From: Bradyrhizobium macuxiense
GTDB lineage: Bacteria > Pseudomonadota > Alphaproteobacteria > Rhizobiales > Xanthobacteraceae
DNA: 55,222 bases
Assembly: GCF_001542415.1 (NCBI RefSeq)
Contig: NZ_LNCU01000010.1
Coordinates: 217,786-273,007, forward strand
Direction of reading: 5' to 3'
The position numbers were made by a program, and so were the translations under genes. Positions 44,606 to 52,762 of this stretch are shown here, in pieces. Positions within the stretch are counted from its first letter, which is position 1, and every line of letters begins with the position of its first letter. The notes below the pieces were generated by a model. It ran no database searches, had not been told where the DNA came from, and saw only the letters and a list, made by a program, of their open reading frames with translations.

Positions 44606-46141
44606 ATGAAGCAGCATCGCGTTCGCGCCTACAAATCCGCCGAGAGGCTCCCGCGTGCCGATCAACTCGCCTGGAAGATCGCGGGCGTAGCCGCTGATTC
44701 CGTTGCGGTCGAGCCTGATGTGGTCGAGATGATTGGCAACCGCATCATCGACAATGCGGCTGTTGCCGCCGCATCCGTCGCGCGCAGGCCGGTGCGCAGC
44801 GCGCGCGCTCAGGCGCAAGCGCACCCGTTCAAGCCCGGCGCGACCGTGTTCGGCCTGTCGCCGTCGGAGCGGATCTCGCCGGAATGGGCGGCCTGGGCCA
44901 ACGGCGTCGCGGTGCGCGAGCTGGATTTTCACGACACGTTCCTCGCCGCCGACTATTCGCATCCCGGCGACAACATCCCGCCTGTTCTTGCGGTCGCGCA
45001 GCATTGCGGCCTCGGCGGTGCGGCGCTGGTCCGCGGCCTTGCGACCGGCTACGAGATCCAGGTCGATCTCGTGAAGGGCATCTGCCTGCACGGGCACAAG
45101 ATCGACCATATCGCGCATCTCGGGCCGTCGGCGGCGGCCGGTATCGGCACGCTGCTCAATCTGCCGACCGAGACGATCTACCAGGCGGTGCAGCAGGCGC
45201 TTCACGTCACCACGACGACGCGGCAATCGCGCAAGGGCGAAATCTCGAGCTGGAAGGCCTATGCGCCCGCCTTCGCCGGCAAGATGGCGATCGAGGCCGT
45301 CGACCGTGTGATGCGCGGCGAGGGCGCGCCGTCGCCGGCATGGGAAGGCGAGGACGGTTTCATCGCCTGGCTGCTGTCCGGACCGAAGGCGACGTACATC
45401 GTGCCGCTGCCGGAGAAGGGCGAGCCCAAGCGGGCCATCCTCGACACCTACACCAAGGAGCACTCCGCCGAATATCAGAGCCAGGCGCTGATCGACCTCG
45501 CGCGCCGGCTCGGGCCGAAGATCGGCGATCTCGCTGACATCGAGAGCATCGTGATCCACACCAGCCATCACACCCATCATGTGATCGGCACCGGCGCCAA
45601 CGATCCGCAGAAGATGGACCCGAAGGCGAGCCGCGAAACGCTCGATCACTCCATCATGTACGTCTTCGCCGTCGCGCTCGAGGACGGCGGCTGGCATCAT
45701 CAGGCGTCCTACGCGCCGGAGCGCGCCGGGCGTCCCGAGACCGTCGCGCTGTGGCACAAGATTTCGACGGTCGAGGATCCCGAATGGACCCGGCGCTATC
45801 ACAGTATCGATCCACGCGAGAAGGCGTTCGGCGGCCGCGTCGTCGTCACCCTCAGGGGTGGTTCGGTGATCTCTGATGAGATCGCGGTCGCGGACGCACA
45901 TCCGCTCGGCGCGCGGCCGTTCGCGCGACCGCAATATATAGCCAAGTTCCGCAAGCTGGCCGAGGGCGTCATCGCGCAAGGGGAACAGGATCGTTTCCTC
46001 GCTGCGGTCGAGCGCCTGTCGTCATTGAAGGCGGGTGAACTGGGCGAGCTGACCTTCAGCGTCGCGCCGGATCGTCTCGGTCCGCCACAACCCTCGGGCA
46101 TCTTCGATTTCGTCCGAGGCCACGTCGCGACTGCCAGTTAG
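44606..46141 (+). CDS. MmgE/PrpD family dehydratase
   Basis: 511-aa protein of the 2-methylcitrate dehydratase/cis-aconitate decarboxylase fold. Features are the N-terminal helical region ([20 protein letters not shown]), [38 protein letters not shown], the [20 protein letters not shown] segment and the lid-domain strands with [20 protein letters not shown]. Real PrpD dehydrates 2-methylcitrate, but family members act on many hydroxy-tricarboxylates. Pairing with a methylisocitrate-lyase-type gene 11 bp downstream, and absence of prpC, suggests a related branched acid rather than the propionate cycle. Confidence 0.9.
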   Translation: MKQHRVRAYKSAERLPRADQLAWKIAGVAADSVAVEPDVVEMIGNRIIDNAAVAAASVARRPVRSARAQAQAHPFKPGATVFGLSPSERISPEWAAWANGVAVRELDFHDTFLAADYSHPGDNIPPVLAVAQHCGLGGAALVRGLATGYEIQVDLVKGICLHGHKIDHIAHLGPSAAAGIGTLLNLPTETIYQAVQQALHVTTTTRQSRKGEISSWKAYAPAFAGKMAIEAVDRVMRGEGAPSPAWEGEDGFIAWLLSGPKATYIVPLPEKGEPKRAILDTYTKEHSAEYQSQALIDLARRLGPKIGDLADIESIVIHTSHHTHHVIGTGANDPQKMDPKASRETLDHSIMYVFAVALEDGGWHHQASYAPERAGRPETVALWHKISTVEDPEWTRRYHSIDPREKAFGGRVVVTLRGGSVISDEIAVADAHPLGARPFARPQYIAKFRKLAEGVIAQGEQDRFLAAVERLSSLKAGELGELTFSVAPDRLGPPQPSGIFDFVRGHVATAS

Positions 46142-46152
46142 GAGAGGCCACC

Positions 46153-47076
46153 ATGCCGTATCTCGTCGCCGCAGATCTTCCCACCGAGAGTGCAGGCCGC
46201 AGGTTCCGCGCGATGCTGCGCGAGCCGGGCATCCTGCGGCTGCCGGGCGCGCATAACGGCATGGCGGCGCTGCAGGCGAAGGCAGCCGGCTTCAAGGGGC
46301 TCTATCTGTCGGGTGCGGCGATGACGGCCTCGATGGGTCTGCCCGATCTCGGCGTCATCACGGTTGATGAAGTTGCGTTCTTCGTGCGCCAGATCGTGCG
46401 TGCTGCCTCCGGCCTGCCGCTACTGGTCGACGGCGACACCGGCTATGGCGAGGCGCTGAACGTGATGCACATGGTCCGGGTGTTCGAGGAAGCCGGTGCG
46501 GGTGCCGTGCATCTGGAGGATCAGCTTCTCCCGAAGAAGTGCGGGCATCTGAACGACAAGAGGCTGGCCGATGCCCACGACATGGCGGCCAAGGTGGCGG
46601 CGGCGGCCAAGGCGCGCCGCGATCTCGTCGTGATCGCGCGCACCGATGCGGCGGCAAGTGAGGGGCTCGACGGCGCGGTGGCGCGGGCCAAGATCTATAT
46701 GGAAGCCGGCGCCGATGCGATCTTTCCCGAGGCGCTCAACACCGCCGAGATGTTCCGCGCCTTCGCTGAGCGGATGCCCGGCACGCCGCTGCTCGCCAAC
46801 ATGACTGAGTTCGGCAGGACGCCGTTCTTCACTGCGGCCGAGTTCGAGGCCATGGGCTACGCGATGGTGATCTGGCCGGTCTCGGCGCTGCGGGTGGCGA
46901 ACAAGGCGCAGCAGCAACTCTATGCCGCGATCGCGCACGACGGCGGCACGCACAACATGATCGACAGGATGCAGACCCGCGCCGAGCTTTACGCCACCAT
47001 CGGGCTCGCCGACTACGAGGCGCTCGACGCCTCGATCGTCGCGACCGTCATTCCCGAAGGCATGCCGCAGCGCTGA
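46153..47076 (+). CDS. isocitrate lyase/PEP mutase family protein (methylisocitrate lyase-like)
   Basis: 307-aa TIM-barrel enzyme of the PrpB/dimethylmalate lyase group. The loop motif is KKCGHLND (KxCGH signature), the metal site is VDGDTGYGEALNVMHMVRVF and EEAGAGAVHLEDQ, and ARTDAAASEGLDGAV precedes DAIFPEALNTAEMFRAFAER. It cleaves a C-C bond in a 2-alkyl malate or isocitrate-type acid, releasing pyruvate or a related acid. It is the partner of the upstream PrpD-like gene. A perfect hairpin follows the stop. Confidence 0.9.
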   Translation: MPYLVAADLPTESAGRRFRAMLREPGILRLPGAHNGMAALQAKAAGFKGLYLSGAAMTASMGLPDLGVITVDEVAFFVRQIVRAASGLPLLVDGDTGYGEALNVMHMVRVFEEAGAGAVHLEDQLLPKKCGHLNDKRLADAHDMAAKVAAAAKARRDLVVIARTDAAASEGLDGAVARAKIYMEAGADAIFPEALNTAEMFRAFAERMPGTPLLANMTEFGRTPFFTAAEFEAMGYAMVIWPVSALRVANKAQQQLYAAIAHDGGTHNMIDRMQTRAELYATIGLADYEALDASIVATVIPEGMPQR

Positions 47077-47081
47077 CTTCT

Positions 47082-47106
47082 CACCTCTCCCCAACGGGGA
47101 GAGGTG
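47082..47106. terminator. 11-bp perfect hairpin at the convergent lyase/KPR junction
   Basis: CACCTCTCCCC and GGGGAGAGGTG pair perfectly around a 3-nt loop, 6 bp after the lyase stop. It resembles the hairpin after ilvC in sequence (CTCCCC/GGGGAG core) and position and probably ends transcription from both sides. Confidence 0.7.
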
Positions 47107-47149
47107 GACCTTCCGATGCTGTTCCCGTCAACTTGATCTCATCCTGCTT

Positions 47150-48073
47150 CTAGGCCGGCGCACCCATCGCATAGGGCTTGAGCACCGCATAGAGAAAGCC
47201 GTGCGTCGGCGTCGCCACGCCGAGCTTGCGGCCGAGCTCGACCACCTTGCCATTGAGCCAGGGCAGCTCGAGCCGGTTGCCGCGCTCGAGATCCAGCGCC
47301 ATCGACGCCTTCATGGCCGGCGGCGCATGTCCGATGAAATCGAGCACCTTCTCCAGTGCGTCAGACGGCAGCTTGATGCCATTGGCGCGGCCGACGGCGA
47401 TGGTCTCCTGACAGGCGGAGACGAGCAGCGGGCGCAGATCGGGATCGTCGCGCAGCTTGCCGATCGGCAGCCGTGTCACAGCCGTCATGCCGGCGTTGGT
47501 GGCGAGCAGGGCGAACTTCATCCAGAGCTCGGTGACGATCTGCTCGCTCAGCGTCGCATCGAAGCCGGCCTTCAGACAGAGCTCCACGAACGCCTTGCCG
47601 CGCGATGTGATGCTGCCGTCGAGCTCGCCGAAGATGATGCGCATGAAGGTCCCGACCTGGTTGATCACGCCGGGCTTGATGATCGACGCGCTGATCTGCG
47701 CGACGCCGCCCATCACCGCCTTGCGTCCGAGGATCGGGATCAGCCGTTCCGGCGCGTCGATGCCGTTCTGCAGCGGAATGACCGCGGTACCAGGGCCGAC
47801 CATCGGCTTGATATGCTCTCCGGCGCTCTCGACATCCCACAGCTTGACGCAGAACAGCACGACATCGACACGTCCGACATCGGCCGGATTGTCGGTAGCC
47901 CGGGTCGGCACCAGATGGGTTTCGCCCCGGCCGCCCTGGACCTTCAACCCTTCGCTTCGCATCGCGGCCAGGTGGGCACCGCGCGCGATGAAGGTGACGT
48001 CGGCCCCGGCATGGGCAAGCGCCGCGCCAAAACCACCCCCGACGCCTCCGGCGCCAACGACTGCAATCCGCAT
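47150..48073 (-). CDS. ketopantoate reductase (ApbA/PanE) family protein
   Basis: 307-aa NAD(P)-dependent dehydrogenase. It opens with the Rossmann motif MRIAVVGAGGVGGGFGAALA, then FIARGAHLAAMRSEGLKV, and has the family's middle helix VIPLQNGIDAPERLIPILG and a C-terminal domain with KFALLATNAGMTAVTRLPIG. Real PanE reduces 2-dehydropantoate, but catabolic clusters often carry paralogues acting on other 2-keto or 3-hydroxy acids. I use the ATG at 48071-48073. It converges on the lyase gene and diverges from the ABC ATPase gene. Confidence 0.9.
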   Translation of the reverse strand: MRIAVVGAGGVGGGFGAALAHAGADVTFIARGAHLAAMRSEGLKVQGGRGETHLVPTRATDNPADVGRVDVVLFCVKLWDVESAGEHIKPMVGPGTAVIPLQNGIDAPERLIPILGRKAVMGGVAQISASIIKPGVINQVGTFMRIIFGELDGSITSRGKAFVELCLKAGFDATLSEQIVTELWMKFALLATNAGMTAVTRLPIGKLRDDPDLRPLLVSACQETIAVGRANGIKLPSDALEKVLDFIGHAPPAMKASMALDLERGNRLELPWLNGKVVELGRKLGVATPTHGFLYAVLKPYAMGAPA

Positions 48074-48264
48074 GATCTGTCTCCTGCCTGGTCCGCCCCG
48101 GCGGCCGGTTGCGGCAGCCTCGACGATGTCGAGCCAATTCTCAACCCGCTCGTCCTGAAAACCGCGTGAACCGGCCGCCGTCACGGTCATCTACTTCTTC
48201 TTCCTGCGTTGAACTTGCCGGCTTAAATGGCTAAGCCATCCCGCGAAGTTCGGGAGGCAACGCG

Positions 48265-49086
48265 GTGGAGATGACGGAGCCGACGGCAGTCGCGCTTGAT
48301 AACGCGACGGTGGCGTTTCGGTTGGCGGATGGACGGGTCTATACCGCGGTCGAGCAGGCAAATCTTTCGGTGGCGCATGGCGAGTTCGTCGCCATCGTGG
48401 GCCCGACCGGGTGCGGGAAATCGACGCTGCTGAACGTCGCGGCCGGATTGCTGAAGCCGGCCGCAGGCACGGCCCGGATCTTCGACAAGCCGCTCGCCGG
48501 GTTGAACCGCGACGCCGGTTACCTGTTCCAGGCCGATGCGCTGTTCCCGTGGAAGACCGCGATCGACAATATCGCGATCGGGCTCGAGATCAGGGGCACG
48601 CCGCGTGCCGAGGCACTCGAGCGTGCGCACAAATGGCTGGCGTCGGTCGGCCTCGGCGCCTTCGCCAATCGCTATCCGCACATGCTGTCCGGCGGCCAGC
48701 GCAAGCGCGTCGGCCTCGCGCAGGTGCTGATCCGCGATCCCAAGATCCTGCTGATGGACGAGCCGTTCGGCCCGCTTGACGCGCAGACCCGGCAGATCAT
48801 GGGCAACCTGCTGCTGGAACTGTGGACCGCCGATCGCAAGGCGGTGCTGTTCGTCACCCACGACCTCGAGGAGGCGATCGCGCTGGCCGACCGCGTCGTG
48901 ATCATGTCGGCCGGCCCGTCCGCCCGCATCATCGGCGACTGGCGCATCGCGCTGCCGCGGCCGCGCGACATTTCCGAGATCCGCATGGAGAAGGATTTTC
49001 ATGCCCTGCACCGCGAGATATGGAGCGTGTTGAAGGACGAGGTGATGAAGGGCTACGAGCAGTCCTCGCAAGCGGGAGCTGCCTGA
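48265..49086 (+). CDS. ABC transporter ATP-binding protein (nitrate/sulfonate/taurine type)
   Basis: 273-aa ATPase of the SsuB/TauB group. It has Walker A GPTGCGKSTLLNVAAG, signature LSGGQRKRVGLAQVL, Walker B ILLMDEPFGPLDAQTR and switch VTHDLEEAI. GTG at 48265 is favoured because GGAGG lies about 7 nt upstream; an ATG two codons later is possible. Its stop overlaps the start of the permease gene (TGATG). The likely binding protein is not adjacent: an NMT1-type binding protein of the right kind lies 1.8 kb beyond the permease. Confidence 0.92.
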   Translation: MEMTEPTAVALDNATVAFRLADGRVYTAVEQANLSVAHGEFVAIVGPTGCGKSTLLNVAAGLLKPAAGTARIFDKPLAGLNRDAGYLFQADALFPWKTAIDNIAIGLEIRGTPRAEALERAHKWLASVGLGAFANRYPHMLSGGQRKRVGLAQVLIRDPKILLMDEPFGPLDAQTRQIMGNLLLELWTADRKAVLFVTHDLEEAIALADRVVIMSAGPSARIIGDWRIALPRPRDISEIRMEKDFHALHREIWSVLKDEVMKGYEQSSQAGAA

Positions 49087-49871
49087 TGTCGCGCCTGACG
49101 CTGTTGTCTTTGCAGGTGCTGGTCGCCGTCGTCGTACTGGTGCTGTGGCAGGTGTTCTCGAGCGTGCCGGTGTTCGGCAAGATCCTGCTGCCGCCGTTCT
49201 TCTTCTCCAACCCGGTCGACGTGTTCAGCCAGATCGTCACATGGTTCTCGACCGGCGTGATCTGGAAGCATCTGGCGATCACGCTGTGGGAGTCGATCCT
49301 CGCCTTCGTGATCGGCTCGGCCGGCGGCATCCTGGTCGGCTTCTGGTTCGCACGGCAGCCGCGCACCGCCGCGGTGTTCGATCCCTATGTGAAGATGGCC
49401 AATTCGCTGCCGCGCGTGGTGCTGGCGCCGATCTTCGCGCTGTGGTTCGGGCTCGGCGTCTGGTCCAAGGTCGCGCTCGGCGTCACGCTGGTGTTCTTCA
49501 TCGTATTCTTCAACGTCTATCAGGGCGTGAAGGAGGTCTCGACCACCGTGCTCGACAATGGCCGCATGCTCGGCATGAACGAGCGGCAATTGATGCGGCA
49601 TGTCTACTGGCCGTCGGCGCTGTCCTGGATGTTCTCCTCGCTGCACACCTCGGTCGGCTTCGCGGTTGTTGGTGCAGTCGTCGGCGAGTATCTCGGCGCC
49701 GCGGCCGGGCTCGGCTATCTGATTCAGCAGGCGGAAGGCGTGTTCGATGTCGCCGGCGTGTTCGCGGGCATGTTCGTGCTGTCGGCCTTCGTCATCCTGA
49801 TCGACATGGGCGTGACGGTCGTGGAGAAGCGGCTGCTGGTGTGGCGGCCGACGGCGGCACGCCGGGACTGA
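49086..49871 (+). CDS. ABC transporter permease (SsuC-like)
   Basis: 261-aa permease with six predicted helices. It starts LTLLSLQVLVAVVVLVLWQV and contains FVIGSAGGILVGFWFARQPR and the ATPase-contact loop region VLDNGRMLGMNERQLMRHVY. The end VLSAFVILIDMGVTVVEKRL is typical. It partners the ATPase encoded upstream (4-bp overlap). The next 310 bp hold only a broken gene and an inverted repeat, so the transcript probably ends here. Confidence 0.92.
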   Translation: MSRLTLLSLQVLVAVVVLVLWQVFSSVPVFGKILLPPFFFSNPVDVFSQIVTWFSTGVIWKHLAITLWESILAFVIGSAGGILVGFWFARQPRTAAVFDPYVKMANSLPRVVLAPIFALWFGLGVWSKVALGVTLVFFIVFFNVYQGVKEVSTTVLDNGRMLGMNERQLMRHVYWPSALSWMFSSLHTSVGFAVVGAVVGEYLGAAAGLGYLIQQAEGVFDVAGVFAGMFVLSAFVILIDMGVTVVEKRLLVWRPTAARRD

Positions 49872-50041
49872 CGCACGCTCGATCTGGATCCCGCCAGCCA
49901 TCACGTCCAGCCGGGTCGAGCTCGCCGCGGCGGTCCTTCAGACAGGTCCCGAACAGGTTCGCGACCTGCTCGCTGATCGTGTTGGCGGCTATACCACGAT
50001 AATGTCACTACTTTACCAGAATAGGTGAGATGATCAGACTT

Positions 50042-50064
50042 GTCTCCAGCGAAACATCGGAGAC
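50042..50064. promoter_or_regulatory. inverted repeat upstream of the broken epimerase/SDR genes
   Basis: GTCTCC and GGAGAC form perfect 6-bp arms around 11 nt, 7 bp before the ATG of the deleted epimerase remnant. Its shape is that of a TetR- or HxlR-type operator. The stretch 49872-50041 upstream shows no gene I can recognise. Confidence 0.35.
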
Positions 50065-50070
50065 TTGCTC

Positions 50071-50190
50071 ATGCGCGTATTCATCACTGGAGCCACTGGC
50101 TGGGTTGGCCTGGCCGTCATGAAGGATCTGATCGCGGACATCGATCACCCGGCTTACTTCCCGCAGGAGCAAGGAGTGAGCAATGGCTGA
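50071..50190 (+). pseudogene. NAD-dependent epimerase-type gene with internal deletion
   Basis: The 39-codon ORF begins with a perfect Rossmann start (MRVFITGATGWVGLAVMKDL) and then passes into ADIDHPAYFPQEQG. That resembles the usual C-terminal tail of the same SDR subfamily (LIADI..G/P.YF). The middle, more than 200 residues in intact relatives, is missing, as if the two ends were joined at a shared 'LI'. It ends inside the next SDR gene, overlapping it by 8 bp. It is probably non-functional as an enzyme. Confidence 0.6.
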
Positions 50191-50908
50191 TGCAGCGATG
50201 TCGCTTGATGGCAAGCGCGTGGTCGTGATCGGAGGATCGTCCGGGATTGGCTTTGCCGTTGCTGCGATTGCGCAAGAGCGCGGCGCGGAGGCAGTGATCG
50301 CATCCAGCAACGCAAGCCGAGTCGATGCTGCGGTTGCGCGGCTGCCCGGTTCGACCGGGCGCGCCCTTGATATGCGCGACGAGACCAGCGTGTCGCATTT
50401 CTTCGAGCAACTCGGCGCGTTCGACCATCTCGTGATCACGGCGGGCGATTGGAGCGGCGCCGCGCCTGTCGCGATACGTGATCTCGATCTCGCCGCGGCG
50501 CGCGACAGGCTTACGATCCGCTTCTGGGGTGTGCTTGCGGCCGTCAAGCATGGCAGCCGCACCATCGCATCTGATGGTTCGATCACGCTGACGAGCGGCA
50601 TGCTGGTACACCGTCCGAGAAAGGGCCGCGCGCTTGTGACTGCGATCGGCGGCGCTACCGAGTATCTGGCCCGTGGCCTTGCCGTCGATCTCGCACCGGT
50701 GCGGGTCAACACGGTATGTCCGGGCCTCATCTTGACCGAGCCGGTCCAGCAGATGCCGGAAGAGATGGTCCGCGGCTATGTGGCAGGCTTGCCGCTGCCG
50801 CGCGCGGCGTCGCCGAGCGAGGCCGCCATGGCTTACGTCTATCTGATGCTCAACGGCTACATCACCGGGCAGGTCCTGCCCGTGGACGGTGGCGGCATGC
50901 TGGTGTGA
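50183..50908 (+). CDS. SDR family oxidoreductase
   Basis: 241-aa short-chain dehydrogenase. It has the cofactor motif VVVIGGSSGIGFAVAAIAQE. A diverged catalytic region follows (ITLTSGMLVHRPRKGRALVT): the typical YxxxK tyrosine is replaced, with R-P-R-K-G at that place, so activity may differ from classical SDRs. NTVCPGLILTEPV and GYITGQVLPVDGGGMLV are the standard end. AGCAAGGAGTG precedes the ATG at 50183. It lies just after the deleted epimerase remnant and converges on a cupin gene across a long palindrome. Confidence 0.87.
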   Translation: MADAAMSLDGKRVVVIGGSSGIGFAVAAIAQERGAEAVIASSNASRVDAAVARLPGSTGRALDMRDETSVSHFFEQLGAFDHLVITAGDWSGAAPVAIRDLDLAAARDRLTIRFWGVLAAVKHGSRTIASDGSITLTSGMLVHRPRKGRALVTAIGGATEYLARGLAVDLAPVRVNTVCPGLILTEPVQQMPEEMVRGYVAGLPLPRAASPSEAAMAYVYLMLNGYITGQVLPVDGGGMLV

Positions 50909-50918
50909 CACCGCTGGC

Positions 50919-51075
50919 CGTCATTGCGAGGGGCCAACGGGTCGGCGCAAAGCGCCGCCCGATGACAGGCTCCGCGAAGCAATCCATCTGTCAGCGTACG
51001 CGGGTCGATGGATTGCTTCGTCGCGGAGCCTGTCATCGGGCGCGCGTTCGCGCGACCCGTTGGCTCGCAATGACG
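50919..51075. repeat. long nested palindrome of the CGTCATTGCGAG family
   Basis: The 157-nt element has the same outer ends (CGTCATTGCGAG / CTCGCAATGACG) and inner arms (GAAGCAATCCATC / GATGGATTGCTTCG) as the 32.3-kb repeat. It also carries an extra block in each arm (left GGCCAACGGGTCG and GATGACAGGCTCCGC; right GCGGAGCCTGTCATC and CGACCCGTTGG). The inserted blocks are themselves inverted copies, so the whole folds into one long hairpin. It separates the converging SDR and cupin genes. Confidence 0.8.
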
Positions 51076-51090
51076 TGGACGGGTTCGCGA

Positions 51091-51540
51091 TCAATCCAGC
51101 AGCTTGATATCGTCAGGCGCCTGAGGCGGCGTCTTGATGGCGATCGCCTTGATCGGGCGGCCGTTCGGCTTGTTGCCGCCGTGCGGCGTGCCCTTCGGGA
51201 TCACGACGAGATCGCCCGGCTTCACGGTGACCTCCTTGTCGCCGAGCCAGATCGTGCCGGTGCCTTCAAGGATGTATTGAATCTCGTTGGTGTTGGGATG
51301 CATGTGCTTCGGCACGTTGCCGTCCTGGATCGAGACAGTGGCGCCGTCGGCGGAGACGAACATCTTGGAACGGAAACCGGCCTTGTTGGCGGCGCCGAGC
51401 TGGTCGCCTTCCATCTCGCCGGTATGGATCACCTGCGCGGTGATGGTCTCGGCGGCGAGTGCCGGCCGCAGCAGATGGCTGACGCCGCATCCGGCGGCAA
51501 ACGCGGTGACGATCGACAGCGTCGTGGCAATGCGATTCAT
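51091..51540 (-). CDS. exported cupin-domain protein
   Basis: 149-aa protein with a signal peptide or N-terminal anchor (TTLSIVTAFAAGCGVSHLLR ... ALAAE) and one cupin barrel. The metal-binding pattern is KHMHPNTNEIQYILEGTGTI (cupin motif 1, H-x-H-x4-E, then G) and GDLVVIPKGTPHGGNKPNG (motif 2 with H). Location in the periplasm is implied. It points toward the SDR gene and away from the binding-protein gene. It may be a dioxygenase, isomerase or sensor; no substrate can be assigned. Confidence 0.85.
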   Translation of the reverse strand: MNRIATTLSIVTAFAAGCGVSHLLRPALAAETITAQVIHTGEMEGDQLGAANKAGFRSKMFVSADGATVSIQDGNVPKHMHPNTNEIQYILEGTGTIWLGDKEVTVKPGDLVVIPKGTPHGGNKPNGRPIKAIAIKTPPQAPDDIKLLD

Positions 51541-51675
51541 GAGAGGCCGCCCCTGACGTTTCTTGTGCGGTGGATGCTATGCCGTCGCTGCAGGCTTGAC
51601 CAGCCATCGGAAAGTCGCCTTCTCAAGTCTGCCGCACTGCATTATCGTGCCGCCAAATTTGCAGTGGAGGACGTC

Positions 51676-52704
51676 ATGAGGACGATGTTTGGCAAGGTCG
51701 CGGGCGCATTACTGGCGCTCGTGATGAGTACGGGCCTTGCCGCGGCGCAAAGTAAGATCACGATCGCGGTCGGCGGCGGCGCCTGCCTGTGCTATTTGCC
51801 GACGGTGCTGGCCAAGCAGCTCGGCGAATACGACAAGGCCGGGCTCGCGGTCGAGTTGGTCGACCTCAAGGGCGGTTCGGATGCGCTCAAAGCGGTGCTC
51901 GGCGGCAGCGCCGACGTCGTCTCCGGCTATTTCGACCATTGCGTCAATCTCGCGGCCAAGAAGCAGGAGCTGCAGGCCTTCGTGGTCTATGACCGTTATC
52001 CCGGCCTCGTGCTGGTGGTTTCGCCGAAGCACACCGGCGAAATCAACTCGATCAGGGATCTCGCGGGCAAGAAGGTCGGCGTCAGCGCGCCGGGTTCCTC
52101 GACCGACTTCTTCCTGAAATATCTGCTGAAGAAGAACGGGCTCGATCCGACGGGGACGTCCGTGATCGGCGTTGGCCTCGGCGCGACTGCCGTGGCCGCG
52201 ATGGAGCAGGGCCAGATCGATGCCGCCGTGATGCTCGATCCCTCCGTCACCGTGCTGCAGGGCAGCCACGCCGATTTGAAGATTCTGAGCGACACCCGCA
52301 CTCAGAAGGACACGCTCGCCGTGTTCGGCGGCGAGTATCCGGGTGGCGCGCTCTATTCGACCGCCGCTTGGGTCAACGGGCACGAGAAGGAGGTGCAGGC
52401 GCTGACCAATGCCATTATGGCCACGCTGTCCTGGATCCATTCGCATTCGGCCGAGGAGATCATGGCGAAGATGCCGGACGAGATCGTCGGCAAGAACAAG
52501 GACCTCTATCTCGCCGCGCTGAAGAACACGATCCCGATGTTCTCGGAGACCGGCCGGATGGACCCTAAGGGGGCCGAGGCCGTGCTCTCCGTGTTCAGCG
52601 TCGGTTCGCCTGAGGTCGCCAAGGCCGGCATCGACGTGACCAAGACCTACACCAACAAATATGTCGAGCAGGTCAAGAAAACGACCGGAATGAACGCCAA
52701 GTAG
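51676..52704 (+). CDS. ABC transporter binding protein (NMT1/SsuA-like)
   Basis: 342-aa periplasmic binding protein of type II fold. The signal peptide covers about residues 1-24 (ALLALVMSTGLAAAQ). Family motifs are YLPTVLAKQLGEYDKAGLAV, LKGGSDALKAVLGGSADVVS, IRDLAGKKVGVSAPGSSTDF and GQIDAAVMLDPSVTVL. The ATG at 51676 follows GGAGG. It fits the ATPase/permease pair at 48.3-49.9 kb but is separated from it by an SDR, a repeat and an oppositely oriented cupin gene. The ligand is unknown; relatives bind sulfonates, pyrimidines or aromatic acids such as phthalate. Confidence 0.92.
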   Translation: MRTMFGKVAGALLALVMSTGLAAAQSKITIAVGGGACLCYLPTVLAKQLGEYDKAGLAVELVDLKGGSDALKAVLGGSADVVSGYFDHCVNLAAKKQELQAFVVYDRYPGLVLVVSPKHTGEINSIRDLAGKKVGVSAPGSSTDFFLKYLLKKNGLDPTGTSVIGVGLGATAVAAMEQGQIDAAVMLDPSVTVLQGSHADLKILSDTRTQKDTLAVFGGEYPGGALYSTAAWVNGHEKEVQALTNAIMATLSWIHSHSAEEIMAKMPDEIVGKNKDLYLAALKNTIPMFSETGRMDPKGAEAVLSVFSVGSPEVAKAGIDVTKTYTNKYVEQVKKTTGMNAK

Positions 52705-52705
52705 A

Positions 52706-52745
52706 GAGCATGATCCGGACCTGCGAGGCCGGAGCGATCATGTCG
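52706..52745. repeat. hairpin-forming repeat fragment
   Basis: 'agcatgatccgg' and 'ccggagcgatcatg' form an imperfect stem directly after the binding-protein stop. This resembles a dispersed bradyrhizobial 'gcatgatccgga' element and could end transcription before the Nudix gene. Confidence 0.4.
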
Positions 52746-52762
52746 ACGGGAAATGGGGCGCG

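Noticed and set aside
50716..51675. Upstream extension of the NMT1-type binding-protein frame, overlapping the SDR, repeat and cupin genes
   Set aside because: The signal peptide starts at the ATG at 51676 with a GGAGG ribosome site; the extension is non-coding in character.
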